Source of the DNA: Pseudomonadota bacterium
GTDB taxonomy: Bacteria > Pseudomonadota > Gammaproteobacteria > Burkholderiales > Rhodocyclaceae
Length of the DNA: 64,000 nt
Reading direction: 5' to 3'
NCBI GenBank assembly: GCA_018241665.1
Contig: JAFEDK010000007.1
Span: 124,001-188,000 of the forward strand
In this document: piece after piece, positions 19,033 through 27,079 of the stretch
How positions within the stretch are numbered: the stretch's first letter is position 1
Layout: each line of letters starts with the position of its first letter
Made by a program: the position numbers and the translations under genes
The notes under the pieces: model-generated
The model's database searches: none
Told to the model about the DNA's origin: nothing
Seen by the model: the letters and a program-made list of their open reading frames with translations, nothing else

Positions 19033-19833
19033 ATGTCCGACAGCCAGCTCGTCCTGTCCGCCCTTTATCGTTACCCGGTCAAGTCCATGCGTGGCGAATG
19101 CCTCGAGGCCAGCCCGGTGAGCCCGATCGGCCTGCCTTTCGATCGCAACTGGATGGTCGGCGACCCCCATGGGCGCCTGATGACCGGCCGGGAATATCCA
19201 GAGCTGGTGCTGATCGACGCCGCCCCGACGGCAGATGGCATCCGTCTGTCGGCGCCAGGGCATAAGTCCCTGTTCGTGCCCAACACGGCCTTCACCCAGC
19301 CGCATCCGGCAACGGTGTGGAGCGATACGTTTTCCGCGTGGCACGGCGCAGACGAGGCCGACGACTGGATCTCGTCCTATGTCGGGGCACGTTTGAAGTT
19401 CCTGTGGATCGGCGCCGAGACGTCCCGGCGTTTAAGGGATGAGGCCACCGTGCCGCTTTCCTTTGCGGACGGCTTCCCGTTGCTGCTGGCGACGCAGGCA
19501 TCGCTGGACGATCTGTCCGCGCGGGTCGGGCGTCCGCTCGAGATGGAGCGCTTCCGGCCGAACCTGGTGGTGACGGGGTGCGATGCCTTCGCCGAGGATG
19601 GCTGGAAGCGGCTTCGCAGCGGTACTGCGGTGTTCCGCGTGGCCAAGCCCTGCGAGCGTTGTGTCTTTACTACAGTCGATCCGGCAACCGGTCGCAAGGG
19701 GCTGGATCAGGAGCCACTGCGCACCCTGGCCCAATATCGGCGGACGCCGGCCGGGGTGATCTTCGGGCAAAACGTGATCGTTGAAGGATGTGCCGAGCTG
19801 CGGGTCGGCATGCCGATCGAGATTCTCGAGTGA
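19033..19833 (+). CDS. MOSC-domain protein (YcbX-like)
   Basis: 266 aa. N-terminal MOSC_N beta-barrel (LYRYPVKSMRGE...GLPFDRNWMV) and C-terminal MOSC domain with the conserved cysteine motif PCERCVFTTVDPATG (about residues 211-226). Family members bind the molybdenum cofactor and reduce N-hydroxylated compounds; YcbX-type proteins often carry a C-terminal ferredoxin domain, which is absent here. The start is the ATG after AGAGAGAAGAACACC. Confidence 0.85.
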   Translation: MSDSQLVLSALYRYPVKSMRGECLEASPVSPIGLPFDRNWMVGDPHGRLMTGREYPELVLIDAAPTADGIRLSAPGHKSLFVPNTAFTQPHPATVWSDTFSAWHGADEADDWISSYVGARLKFLWIGAETSRRLRDEATVPLSFADGFPLLLATQASLDDLSARVGRPLEMERFRPNLVVTGCDAFAEDGWKRLRSGTAVFRVAKPCERCVFTTVDPATGRKGLDQEPLRTLAQYRRTPAGVIFGQNVIVEGCAELRVGMPIEILE

Positions 19834-19930
19834 CGGATGTCATGGAGAATTCTTGACAAGAGGGTGGGGAAACACCTATTCCGGTAGAGGTTCCGGTGTC
19901 GCATAAATGCCGACAGAGCCGCACCAGCCC

Positions 19931-19944
19931 TTGATCTGCGTCAA
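19931..19944. promoter_or_regulatory. FNR/ANR-type box upstream of the multiheme operon
   Basis: TTGATCTGCGTCAA matches TTGAT-N4-RTCAA with one transition from the ideal. It lies about 90 bp upstream of the GTG of the heptaheme cytochrome. A class II arrangement would put the start near 19979, but no strong -10 is visible there. Suggests oxygen-dependent (anaerobic) control of the cluster. Confidence 0.6.
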
Positions 19945-20029
19945 GGGCATTGCGATTATGTGTATCGAAATGTTCTACCTAAAAAGGGAGACGTCGATAA
20001 TTCGACAGTCGGAATTCAGAGGAAATCAC

Positions 20030-20998
20030 GTGTTTGCCAATTTTAAGAACAAGCTGTGCAGCGCCCTGGCCTTGCTGGTCATGCTGACTGCCACAGCGTT
20101 TGCCGACGACCCCCCCCCAACGCCGGAAGATCTCACCAAGATCAAGACCGCCAATGCCGAGTGCCTGAGCTGCCATTCGGAGGCGGGGCTCAAGAAGCTT
20201 CCCAAGGAAGGGCTGGACGTCAAAAAGCTGCGTAACTACCTTGTCGATCTGGATACCTACACGGGGTCCGACCACGGGCAGATGGCCTGCAGCAAATGTC
20301 ATGGCGATGGCTACGACAAGCATCCCCATGCCGCCAAGGCCAAGGAAGGTCTGAGCGAATGCCAGGACTGCCACGCCCGCAAGGCGATGCGCATCGAGCG
20401 CCAGTTCGACAAGTCGGTCCATGCGGAGAACCTCAGCGACAGCTTTACCTGCGCGACCTGTCACGATGCGCACGTGATGACGCTGGCCTCCAAGCTGCGC
20501 GACCCGCACAAGATCGTGGCCCAGGACAACAAGATCTGCCTGGACTGCCACGACTCAGACCTGGCCTTCGCCAAGATCGCGCCCGAGAAGAAAAAGCGTC
20601 CGCCCATCGACGAGATCCACAGCTGGCTGCCGAACACCCGCCTGCACTGGCAGGCCGTGCGCTGCATCGAATGCCACACGCCGACGGAAGACAAGCTGTC
20701 CCTGTCCCACGAGATCCAGAACAAGGACAAGGCCGAGAAGAAGTGCGCCACCTGCCACAGCGCCAACACCTCGCTGAATGCGCGTCTTTACCGCCACCTG
20801 GCCAAGGAGGAGCAGAACAAGTATGGCTTCCTCAACAGCGTGATCCTCAGCAACTCCTATGTGGTGGGCGCGACCCGCAACCCGTCGATCGACTGGATCG
20901 TGATCGGCCTGTTCGTCGCCACCGTACTGGGCGTGATCGGCCACGGCCTGGTCCGCATCATCACAACCCGCATGCGCCGGAGCAAGAACCATGACTAA
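20030..20998 (+). CDS. Heptaheme c-type cytochrome with C-terminal membrane anchor
   Basis: 322 aa from GTG 20030 (AGAGGA upstream; signal peptide LCSALALLVMLTATAFA starts here). Seven CXXCH sites: CLSCH, CSKCH, CQDCH, CATCH, CLDCH, CIECH, CATCH. Ten further histidines before the anchor are enough for bis-His ligation of all hemes. One C-terminal helix (IDWIVIGLFVATVLGVIGHGLV) with a basic cytoplasmic tail anchors it. It is neither NapC/CymA (tetraheme, N-terminal anchor) nor MtrA. It overlaps the cytochrome b gene by 8 bp, so the two probably form a membrane quinol-cytochrome oxidoreductase. Confidence 0.88.
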   Translation: MFANFKNKLCSALALLVMLTATAFADDPPPTPEDLTKIKTANAECLSCHSEAGLKKLPKEGLDVKKLRNYLVDLDTYTGSDHGQMACSKCHGDGYDKHPHAAKAKEGLSECQDCHARKAMRIERQFDKSVHAENLSDSFTCATCHDAHVMTLASKLRDPHKIVAQDNKICLDCHDSDLAFAKIAPEKKKRPPIDEIHSWLPNTRLHWQAVRCIECHTPTEDKLSLSHEIQNKDKAEKKCATCHSANTSLNARLYRHLAKEEQNKYGFLNSVILSNSYVVGATRNPSIDWIVIGLFVATVLGVIGHGLVRIITTRMRRSKNHD

Positions 20999-21605
20999 TC
21001 GCGTTTTCATGCTGCCCCTGTGGATCCGCCTGTGGCACTGGAGCAATGCACTGGCGATCATCGTGCTGGCGGTGACCGGCGTCAGCCTGCACTTCTCCAA
21101 CCCCGAGCTGCCGCTGGTGGAGTTCTCGCTGGCGGCCCGCATCCACAACGTGGCTGGCGTATGCCTGGCCGGCCTGTATGTGGTGTTCGTGGTCGGCAAT
21201 ATCGTCACCGGCAACTGGTGGCAGTACGTACCGAAGCCGCCCGGCATCATCGGCCGCTGCCTGACCCAGATGCAGTACTACGGCTCGGGCATCTTCAAAG
21301 GTGAGAAGGAGCCCTTCCCGCCGACCCCCGAGGTCAATTTCAACGCGCTGCAGGCAGTCACCTACTGGTCGATCATGTACCTGGTGCTGCCGGTGGTCAT
21401 CGCCACCGGCCTGATCTTCCTGTACCCGCAGTTCGCGCCCGACCGCCTGTTCGGCCTCGATGGCCTGCTGCCGATCGCGATGCTCCATTACCTGGGCGCC
21501 GCGGTGATCGTGCTGTTCGCGGTCAGCCACATCTACCTGGGCACCATGGGCCCCAAGGTTTCCAGCCTGTTCAAGATGATGATCACCGGCTGGTACGAGC
21601 ACTGA
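20991..21605 (+). CDS. Cytochrome b561 / HydC-FdnI-type quinone-interacting subunit
   Basis: 204 aa with four membrane helices. Histidines placed as in FdnI/HydC two-heme cytochromes b: WIRLWHWSN (helix 1), AARIHNVAG (helix 2) and MLHYLG...VSHIYLG (helix 4). Expected to exchange electrons between the quinone pool and the heptaheme subunit at the periplasmic face. The ATGACTAA overlap with the preceding stop indicates coupled translation. Confidence 0.88.
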   Translation: MTNRVFMLPLWIRLWHWSNALAIIVLAVTGVSLHFSNPELPLVEFSLAARIHNVAGVCLAGLYVVFVVGNIVTGNWWQYVPKPPGIIGRCLTQMQYYGSGIFKGEKEPFPPTPEVNFNALQAVTYWSIMYLVLPVVIATGLIFLYPQFAPDRLFGLDGLLPIAMLHYLGAAVIVLFAVSHIYLGTMGPKVSSLFKMMITGWYEH

Positions 21606-21652
21606 TTTCCCGTTCCAACTCAAGCAATAAATATCCTCGAGGAGAGTCGCAG

Positions 21653-22003
21653 ATGAAATTCAAACTGACCGCCGTGCTGATGTCCGGCCTTTGCGCGTCC
21701 GGCCTGATGCTGTCCGCCCAAGCCTTCGCCTTCGATGCCGACGCCGCCCAGGCCCTGGCCAAGAAGGAAGGCTGTACCAAGTGCCACGCGGTGGACAAGA
21801 AGAAGGAAGCCAAGTCCCTGACCGAGATTTCCAAGTCGCTGAAGGGCAAGTCGGATGCCGAGGCCAAGCTGCTGCACCACCTGACGTCTGGCGACAAGGT
21901 CAAGTTCGAGGATGGCAAGGAGGAGGAACACAAGATCCTCAAGACCAAGGACAAGGCCGAGATCAAGAATCTGACCGACTGGATTCTGTCCCTCGGCAAG
22001 TAA
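21653..22003 (+). CDS. Small monoheme periplasmic cytochrome c
   Basis: 116 aa with a signal peptide ending AQAFA and a single heme site CTKCH near residue 41. Lysine-rich mature protein with C-terminal helix ending LTDWILSLGK, as in class I cytochromes. The mature part has no methionine, so the distal ligand cannot be Met; LLHHL or EEHKIL are the candidate histidines. Likely soluble shuttle between the inner-membrane module and MtrA, comparable in position to MtoD of Fe(II) oxidisers. Confidence 0.85.
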   Translation: MKFKLTAVLMSGLCASGLMLSAQAFAFDADAAQALAKKEGCTKCHAVDKKKEAKSLTEISKSLKGKSDAEAKLLHHLTSGDKVKFEDGKEEEHKILKTKDKAEIKNLTDWILSLGK

Positions 22004-22072
22004 ACCGTTCGGGTGGGATGCCCGACTTGCAGGGCATCCCGGACAACGAAAGCAGTACCAGGGAGAAACAAC

Positions 22073-23056
22073 ATGAAATTTCTGCGAAAGCTGATCGCCT
22101 CATGCATGGTGCTTGGGGCACTGGCGGGCAGCACCGCCGTGCTGGCGGCCGATGCCCCGATGAGCGGTGGCAAGCCGCCGGCCAAGGATCTCGTGCTGAA
22201 GGGCGACGCCAAGTGCACATCCTGTCACGACGAGAGCGACGAGCCCAAGCTGCTCCACATCGGCAAGACCAAGCACGGCAGCCTGGCTGACGGCCGCACG
22301 CCGAGCTGTACCAGCTGCCACGGCGACAGCGACAAGCACGTCAACAACCCCGAAAAACTCAAGGAACGCCCGGTCACCGACCGTAGCTTCGGCAAGTCCT
22401 CGAAGCTTAGCGCCGACGAAAAGAGTGCAGCCTGTACGACCTGCCACCAGGGCGGCAAGCACATCAACTGGAACACCAGCGCCCACGCCAACCGTGACGT
22501 CTCGTGCTCATCCTGCCACCAGGTCCACGCCGGTAAGGACAAGGTCCGTGACAAGCGCACCCAGGCGGAAGTCTGCTACACCTGCCACAAGCAGCAGCGA
22601 GCCGAGGCGAACAAGCCGTCGCACCACCCGATCCCAGAAGGCAAGATGACCTGCTCGGACTGCCACAATGCGCACGGTTCCGCCGGTCCGAAGATGCTGG
22701 TGAAGGACACCACCAACGCCACCTGCTACACCTGCCATGCCGAAAAGCGCGGCCCCTTCGTGCATAACCACCAGCCGGTCGTCGAGGATTGCGGCAACTG
22801 CCACAACCCGCACGGCACGACGGCGGAAGGCATGCTCAAGGCACGTCAGCCCTTCCTGTGCCAGCAGTGTCACGGCGAGTCCTCGCACCCGGGCAACATC
22901 CCGGGCGTGCGCAGCAACCTGCCCAATGCGGTGAGCACCAACATCGGCCCGGGCATGGCCCAGGCACGCGGCTGCATGAACTGCCATACCAACATCCACG
23001 GCAGCAACAGCCCCAGCAACGCGACGTCCAGCGGCCCGTTCCGCTTCTTCCGCTGA
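22073..23056 (+). CDS. mtrA: Decaheme cytochrome MtrA/DmsE family
   Basis: 327 aa with signal peptide (cleavage near VLAADAP). Ten CXXCH motifs in order: CTSCH, CTSCH, CTTCH, CSSCH, CYTCH, CSDCH, CYTCH, CGNCH, CQQCH, CMNCH, the exact count of MtrA/MtoA/PioA/DmsE. Expected to thread through the MtrB-type barrel and carry electrons across the outer membrane. The start is ATG 22073 behind GGGAGA. Directly upstream of the porin gene. The direction of electron flow (metal reduction or Fe(II) oxidation) cannot be read from sequence. Confidence 0.93.
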   Translation: MKFLRKLIASCMVLGALAGSTAVLAADAPMSGGKPPAKDLVLKGDAKCTSCHDESDEPKLLHIGKTKHGSLADGRTPSCTSCHGDSDKHVNNPEKLKERPVTDRSFGKSSKLSADEKSAACTTCHQGGKHINWNTSAHANRDVSCSSCHQVHAGKDKVRDKRTQAEVCYTCHKQQRAEANKPSHHPIPEGKMTCSDCHNAHGSAGPKMLVKDTTNATCYTCHAEKRGPFVHNHQPVVEDCGNCHNPHGTTAEGMLKARQPFLCQQCHGESSHPGNIPGVRSNLPNAVSTNIGPGMAQARGCMNCHTNIHGSNSPSNATSSGPFRFFR

Positions 23057-23071
23057 GCGAGGAGGATGATC

Positions 23072-25201
23072 ATGAGCAAGCATCTGAATTTCCGGCAGAC
23101 TGCCATCGTCATGGCCTTGTCGGCGGTGTTTCCGGTCGCCAGCGTGTGGGCGGATGAGGTCGAGGAGCTGACCAGCCCCAACAAGACCGAGGCGGCGCTG
23201 AACCTGCCGTACTACAGCGCGGTGAATCCGCTCTATCGCCAGTACAGCGGCGTGAACAACGAAGGCTTCAACGGCAACGTGGACATCGACGTGGTGCGCC
23301 GCGACGAGGAAGCCAAGTGGTTCAAGCTGAATGCCCGCAATCTCGGCCTGCGTACCCAGGAAGTGGACATTCGCTATGAGAAGCAGGGCGACTGGGCTCT
23401 GGGCCTCAGCTACGACCAGATCCCGCGCTACGCCCCGTATGATGTGACGACGGCAGTCCAGGGCGTCGGCCGTAACACCATCGTGCAGCCCAACATCGCC
23501 AGCACGGCGGTATCCGCCAATAACCCGAATGCCTACGACGTCACCCTCAAAACCGAGAGGGCAATCACCACGCTGACGGCCAGCAAGTTCGTCGCTGAAG
23601 GCCTCAAGCTGGGTTTCTCGTTCAAGAACGAGGACAAGACCGGCACGCGCATGGACGGCGTGCGCGGTGTGGCGGGGACGGGCGCGGCTAATCTGTACAG
23701 CGGCTTCCTGTTTGCACCGGAGCCCATCGACCAGAACCACAAACAGTTCGAGGCCACGGTCGATTACGTCAACAGCAAGTTCCAGCTCACCGGCGGTTAC
23801 TACGGCAGCTTCCTGAGCACCAAGTACAACTCGTTGACCGTGCTGCCCGGCACCAACACGGCGCTGGTCGTCCCCGGCCTGTCGCCAATCGCGCTGGCGC
23901 CGGACAACTCGGTGCAGCAGTTCTACGTGAATGGCGCCTACAACATCACGAAGGACACCCGGGCCAGCCTGAAGGTTTCGTATTCCGAGGGCCGCCAGGA
24001 CGACGGCTTCCTGACCGGGCAGGCCACTCTGGCCGGTATTGGTGCGAACCTGATGGGCGTGGTGCGGACCACCGAAGTCTTCTCGTCGATCACCTCGCGG
24101 ATCAACAAGGACCTCAAGCTGCTGGCGTCCTGGCGTTACGAGGACCGGCAGGACAAGACTCCGATCCGCCTGTTCGCCACCTCGACGACCGCCGGCGTGA
24201 CAACCAATTACTACAACAACCCCGAGTCCCACGTGGCCAACTGGGGCAAGCTCGAAGCGGATTACCGGATCGGTGGTGGCTACAGCGTGACCGCCGGCTT
24301 CGATTATTACGACAAGAGCAGCCTCGAGTGGGAGCGTCACCGGGTTTCCGAAACCACCTCACGCCTGGCCTTGCGCAAGACCATGAGCGAGACGGTGAAC
24401 GGGACCCTGTCGCTGGCCCACTCCGAACGTACGGGTTCGGACTGGTTTGGCGCCACGGCGCTGCCGATCTACCCGGTGTATCTGGCCGACCGCAATCGCG
24501 ACAAGGTACGCGGCATGCTGGACTGGAGTGCGACCGAGAGCCTGAACCTGCAGGTCGCGTATGAAGCCTACTTCGACGACTACCGCAAGAGCACCTACGG
24601 TCTCGACAAGGGCAAGGGCCAGGTGCTGTCCCTGGACGGCAGCTACACCCTCAGCGATATCTGGAAGCTGAATGCCTGGTACTCGAAGCAGACGGGCGAG
24701 TCGTCCCAGAACATGCAGGGCGCGGCATGTACCACCGGCAACAACAGCAACTGCACGGTCAATACCTTCCGCACCGGTACGCTCATCCAGTGGGATGCGA
24801 CGCTCAAGCAGAACTCCGACCAGTTTGGTTTGGGTGTGAACGGCAAGGTCAAGATGGTGGATGTGGGTGCCCAGTTCCTGTATTCCCAGGACACCAACAA
24901 GCAGCTGATCAGCGACATGCCCGCCACCACCTGCACCAACGCGACCTGCACCACCACCGGTACGGTGGCGTCCGGGATGGGCGTGCTGCCGGATACCAAG
25001 TACACGCAGAACACCCTCAAGCTGAACGCGACCTATCCGGTCAGCAAGGCAACCCGCGTGCGCCTGGACTACATCTACGACCTGCGCAAGATGGACGACT
25101 ACACCTGGTCGCAGTGGGTGTATGCGGACGGTACCAAGGTTTTCGTGAAGCCGGATCAGGTCACGCAGATCATTGGCCTGTCGTTGCTGCACGCGTTCTG
25201 A
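23072..25201 (+). CDS. mtrB: MtrB/PioB-family outer-membrane beta-barrel
   Basis: 709 aa with signal peptide (AVFPVASVWADE) and alternating hydrophobic strands throughout, ending in an aromatic-terminated strand (LSLLHAF), the outer-membrane porin signal. N-terminal domain NLPYYSAVNPLYRQYSGVN...GFNGNVDIDVVRRDE is typical of the decaheme-associated porin family. No CXXC near the N-terminus, unlike Shewanella MtrB; the few cysteines are in two loops around residues 550-635. ATG 23072 is chosen over 23066 because GGAGG is correctly spaced to it. Sheath for the decaheme MtrA. Confidence 0.92.
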   Translation: MSKHLNFRQTAIVMALSAVFPVASVWADEVEELTSPNKTEAALNLPYYSAVNPLYRQYSGVNNEGFNGNVDIDVVRRDEEAKWFKLNARNLGLRTQEVDIRYEKQGDWALGLSYDQIPRYAPYDVTTAVQGVGRNTIVQPNIASTAVSANNPNAYDVTLKTERAITTLTASKFVAEGLKLGFSFKNEDKTGTRMDGVRGVAGTGAANLYSGFLFAPEPIDQNHKQFEATVDYVNSKFQLTGGYYGSFLSTKYNSLTVLPGTNTALVVPGLSPIALAPDNSVQQFYVNGAYNITKDTRASLKVSYSEGRQDDGFLTGQATLAGIGANLMGVVRTTEVFSSITSRINKDLKLLASWRYEDRQDKTPIRLFATSTTAGVTTNYYNNPESHVANWGKLEADYRIGGGYSVTAGFDYYDKSSLEWERHRVSETTSRLALRKTMSETVNGTLSLAHSERTGSDWFGATALPIYPVYLADRNRDKVRGMLDWSATESLNLQVAYEAYFDDYRKSTYGLDKGKGQVLSLDGSYTLSDIWKLNAWYSKQTGESSQNMQGAACTTGNNSNCTVNTFRTGTLIQWDATLKQNSDQFGLGVNGKVKMVDVGAQFLYSQDTNKQLISDMPATTCTNATCTTTGTVASGMGVLPDTKYTQNTLKLNATYPVSKATRVRLDYIYDLRKMDDYTWSQWVYADGTKVFVKPDQVTQIIGLSLLHAF

Positions 25202-25220
25202 TCGTTTCCTGAAGTAACAA

Positions 25221-25260
25221 GCAAAGAGCCCCTGGCGCAATGCCAGGGGCTCTTTGCTTT
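25221..25260 (+). terminator. Terminator of the multiheme/mtrAB operon
   Basis: Sixteen-pair hairpin (25221-25236 with 25242-25257, 5-base loop) around CCCCTGGC/GCCAGGGG, followed by a short T-run. It ends the operon just before the second inverted-repeat element. Confidence 0.9.
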
Positions 25261-25264
25261 TCCT

Positions 25265-25331
25265 GTGGGGGCGAATTCATTCGCCCTCGGAGCTTGTTCA
25301 GCGGACTGAGGGCGAATGAATTCGCCCCCAC
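25265..25331. repeat. 67-bp inverted-repeat element, copy 2
   Basis: Same perfect 22-bp arms as the element at 1998-2064 (here 25265-25286 and 25310-25331) and the same 23-base loop length, with a different loop sequence. It lies between the mtrB terminator and the convergent ettA gene, a typical REP-like position. Confidence 0.85.
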
Positions 25332-25344
25332 GGTTCGTCCCGCC

Positions 25345-27009
25345 TCAGCGGCTGATCGGCTTGTAGCGGATCCGCTTGGGCTTGGCGCCTTCCTCACCCA
25401 GGCGCTTGCGCTTGTCTTCCTCGTACTCCTGATAGTTGCCGGCGAAGAAGGTCCATTGGGAGTCGCCTTCGGCGGCCAGGATGTGGGTACAGATCCGGTC
25501 GAGGAACCAGCGGTCGTGGGAGATGATCAGCGCACAGCCGGCGAATTCCAGCAGCGCGTCTTCCAGCGCCCGCAGGGTTTCCACGTCAAGGTCGTTGGAC
25601 GGTTCGTCGAGGAGCAGCACGTTGCCGCCGCTCATCAGCGTCTTGGCCAGGTGCAGACGGCCGCGCTCACCGCCGGACAGGTTGCCGACGAGCTTCTGCT
25701 GGTCGCCGCCCTTGAAGTTGAAGCGGCCGATGTAGGCCCGGCTGGGCATCTCGAACTTGCCGATGGTCAGGATGTCGGCACCGCCGGCGAGCTCGTCGAA
25801 GACCGTCTTGCTGCCGTCGAGGCAGTCGCGGGACTGGTCCACGTAGGCAATCTTGACCGTAGGTCCGATCACCACGTCGCCGGAATCCGGCTTGTCCTGG
25901 CCGGTGATCATCTTGAACAGCGTGGACTTACCGGCACCGTTGGGGCCGATGATGCCGACGATGGCACCCGCGGGAATGCTGAAGTTCACCTTGTCCATCA
26001 GCAGCTTGTCGCCGAAGCCCTTGGACACGTCGGTGAATTCGATGACCTTGTCGCCGAGGCGCTCGCCCACCGGAATGAAGATTTCCTGGGTCTCGTTGCG
26101 CTTCTGGTATTCAACCGAGGACATCTCCTCGTAGCGGGCGATACGGGCCTTGCTCTTGGCCTGGCGCGCCTTGGGGTTGGAGCGCACCCACTCCAGTTCC
26201 TGCTTCATGGCCTTCATGCGGGCGCCTTCCTGCTTGGCCTCCTGCTCCAGGCGGGCTTCCTTCTGTTCCAGCCAGCTGGAGTAGTTGCCCTTCCAGGGGA
26301 TGCCCTGGCCGCGGTCGAGTTCAAGGATCCACTCGGCGGCGTTGTCGAGGAAGTAGCGGTCGTGGGTGACGGCCACCACGGTGCCCGGGAAGCGCACCAG
26401 GAACTGTTCCAGCCACTCGACGGATTCCGCATCCAGGTGGTTGGTCGGTTCGTCGAGCAGCAGCATGTCGGGGCGCGACAGCAGCAGCTTGCACAGGGCC
26501 ACGCGGCGCTTTTCGCCGCCGGACAGGGGGCCGACCTTGGCATCCCAGGGCGGCAGGCGCAGGGCGTCGGCGGCGATCTCGAGCTGGGTTTCCACGTCGG
26601 CACCGCTGGTGGCGATGATGTTTTCGTACTTGGCCTGCAGCTCGGCCAGCTTGTCGAAGTCGGCGTCGGGCTCGGCGTAGGCAGCGTACACCTCCTCGAG
26701 CTTCTGCTTGGCTTCCATGACTTCACCGAGGCCCGACTCCACTTCCTCGCGGACGGTCTTGTCGGGGTCGAGCTGCGGCTCCTGGGGCAGGTAGCCGATG
26801 GACATGTTGGGCTGCCACTGGACCTCGCCGTCGTATTCCTTCTCGACGCCGGCCATGATCTTCAGCACGGTGGACTTGCCGGCGCCGTTGAGGCCGAGCA
26901 GGCCGATCTTGGCGCCGGGGAAGAAGGACAGGGAGATGTCCTTGATGATCTGACGCTTGGGCGGGACGATCTTGCTCACGCGGAGCATGGACATGACGTA
27001 TTGGGCCAT
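25345..27009 (-). CDS. ettA: Energy-dependent translational throttle protein EttA (ABC-F)
   Basis: 554 aa with two ABC domains in one chain and no membrane part: Walker A GLNGAGKST and GPNGAGKST, signatures LSGGEKRR and LSGGERGR, and the linker and arm of ABC-F proteins (KEYDGEVQWQPNMSIGYLPQEPQLD). EttA binds the ribosomal E site and gates translation by ADP/ATP ratio. The start ATG 27009 (MAQYVMSMLRVSK) matches the family. Confidence 0.95.
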   Translation of the reverse strand: MAQYVMSMLRVSKIVPPKRQIIKDISLSFFPGAKIGLLGLNGAGKSTVLKIMAGVEKEYDGEVQWQPNMSIGYLPQEPQLDPDKTVREEVESGLGEVMEAKQKLEEVYAAYAEPDADFDKLAELQAKYENIIATSGADVETQLEIAADALRLPPWDAKVGPLSGGEKRRVALCKLLLSRPDMLLLDEPTNHLDAESVEWLEQFLVRFPGTVVAVTHDRYFLDNAAEWILELDRGQGIPWKGNYSSWLEQKEARLEQEAKQEGARMKAMKQELEWVRSNPKARQAKSKARIARYEEMSSVEYQKRNETQEIFIPVGERLGDKVIEFTDVSKGFGDKLLMDKVNFSIPAGAIVGIIGPNGAGKSTLFKMITGQDKPDSGDVVIGPTVKIAYVDQSRDCLDGSKTVFDELAGGADILTIGKFEMPSRAYIGRFNFKGGDQQKLVGNLSGGERGRLHLAKTLMSGGNVLLLDEPSNDLDVETLRALEDALLEFAGCALIISHDRWFLDRICTHILAAEGDSQWTFFAGNYQEYEEDKRKRLGEEGAKPKRIRYKPISR

Positions 27010-27079
27010 CGGGGTACTTTCCGGAGATGCAAAAAATCGAAGGCGAGACTTTACCCGATGCAGGCGCGGGGCGCTGCCC

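Noticed and set aside
19853-19882. TTGACA with a loosely placed TATTCC as promoter of the cytochrome operon
   Set aside because: The -10 is poor and the leader would be about 140 nt; the FNR-type box downstream is a better candidate, so not listed as a feature.
20030-20998. Annotation as NapC/NirT/CymA
   Set aside because: Seven hemes and a C-terminal anchor; NapC-type proteins have four or five hemes and an N-terminal anchor.
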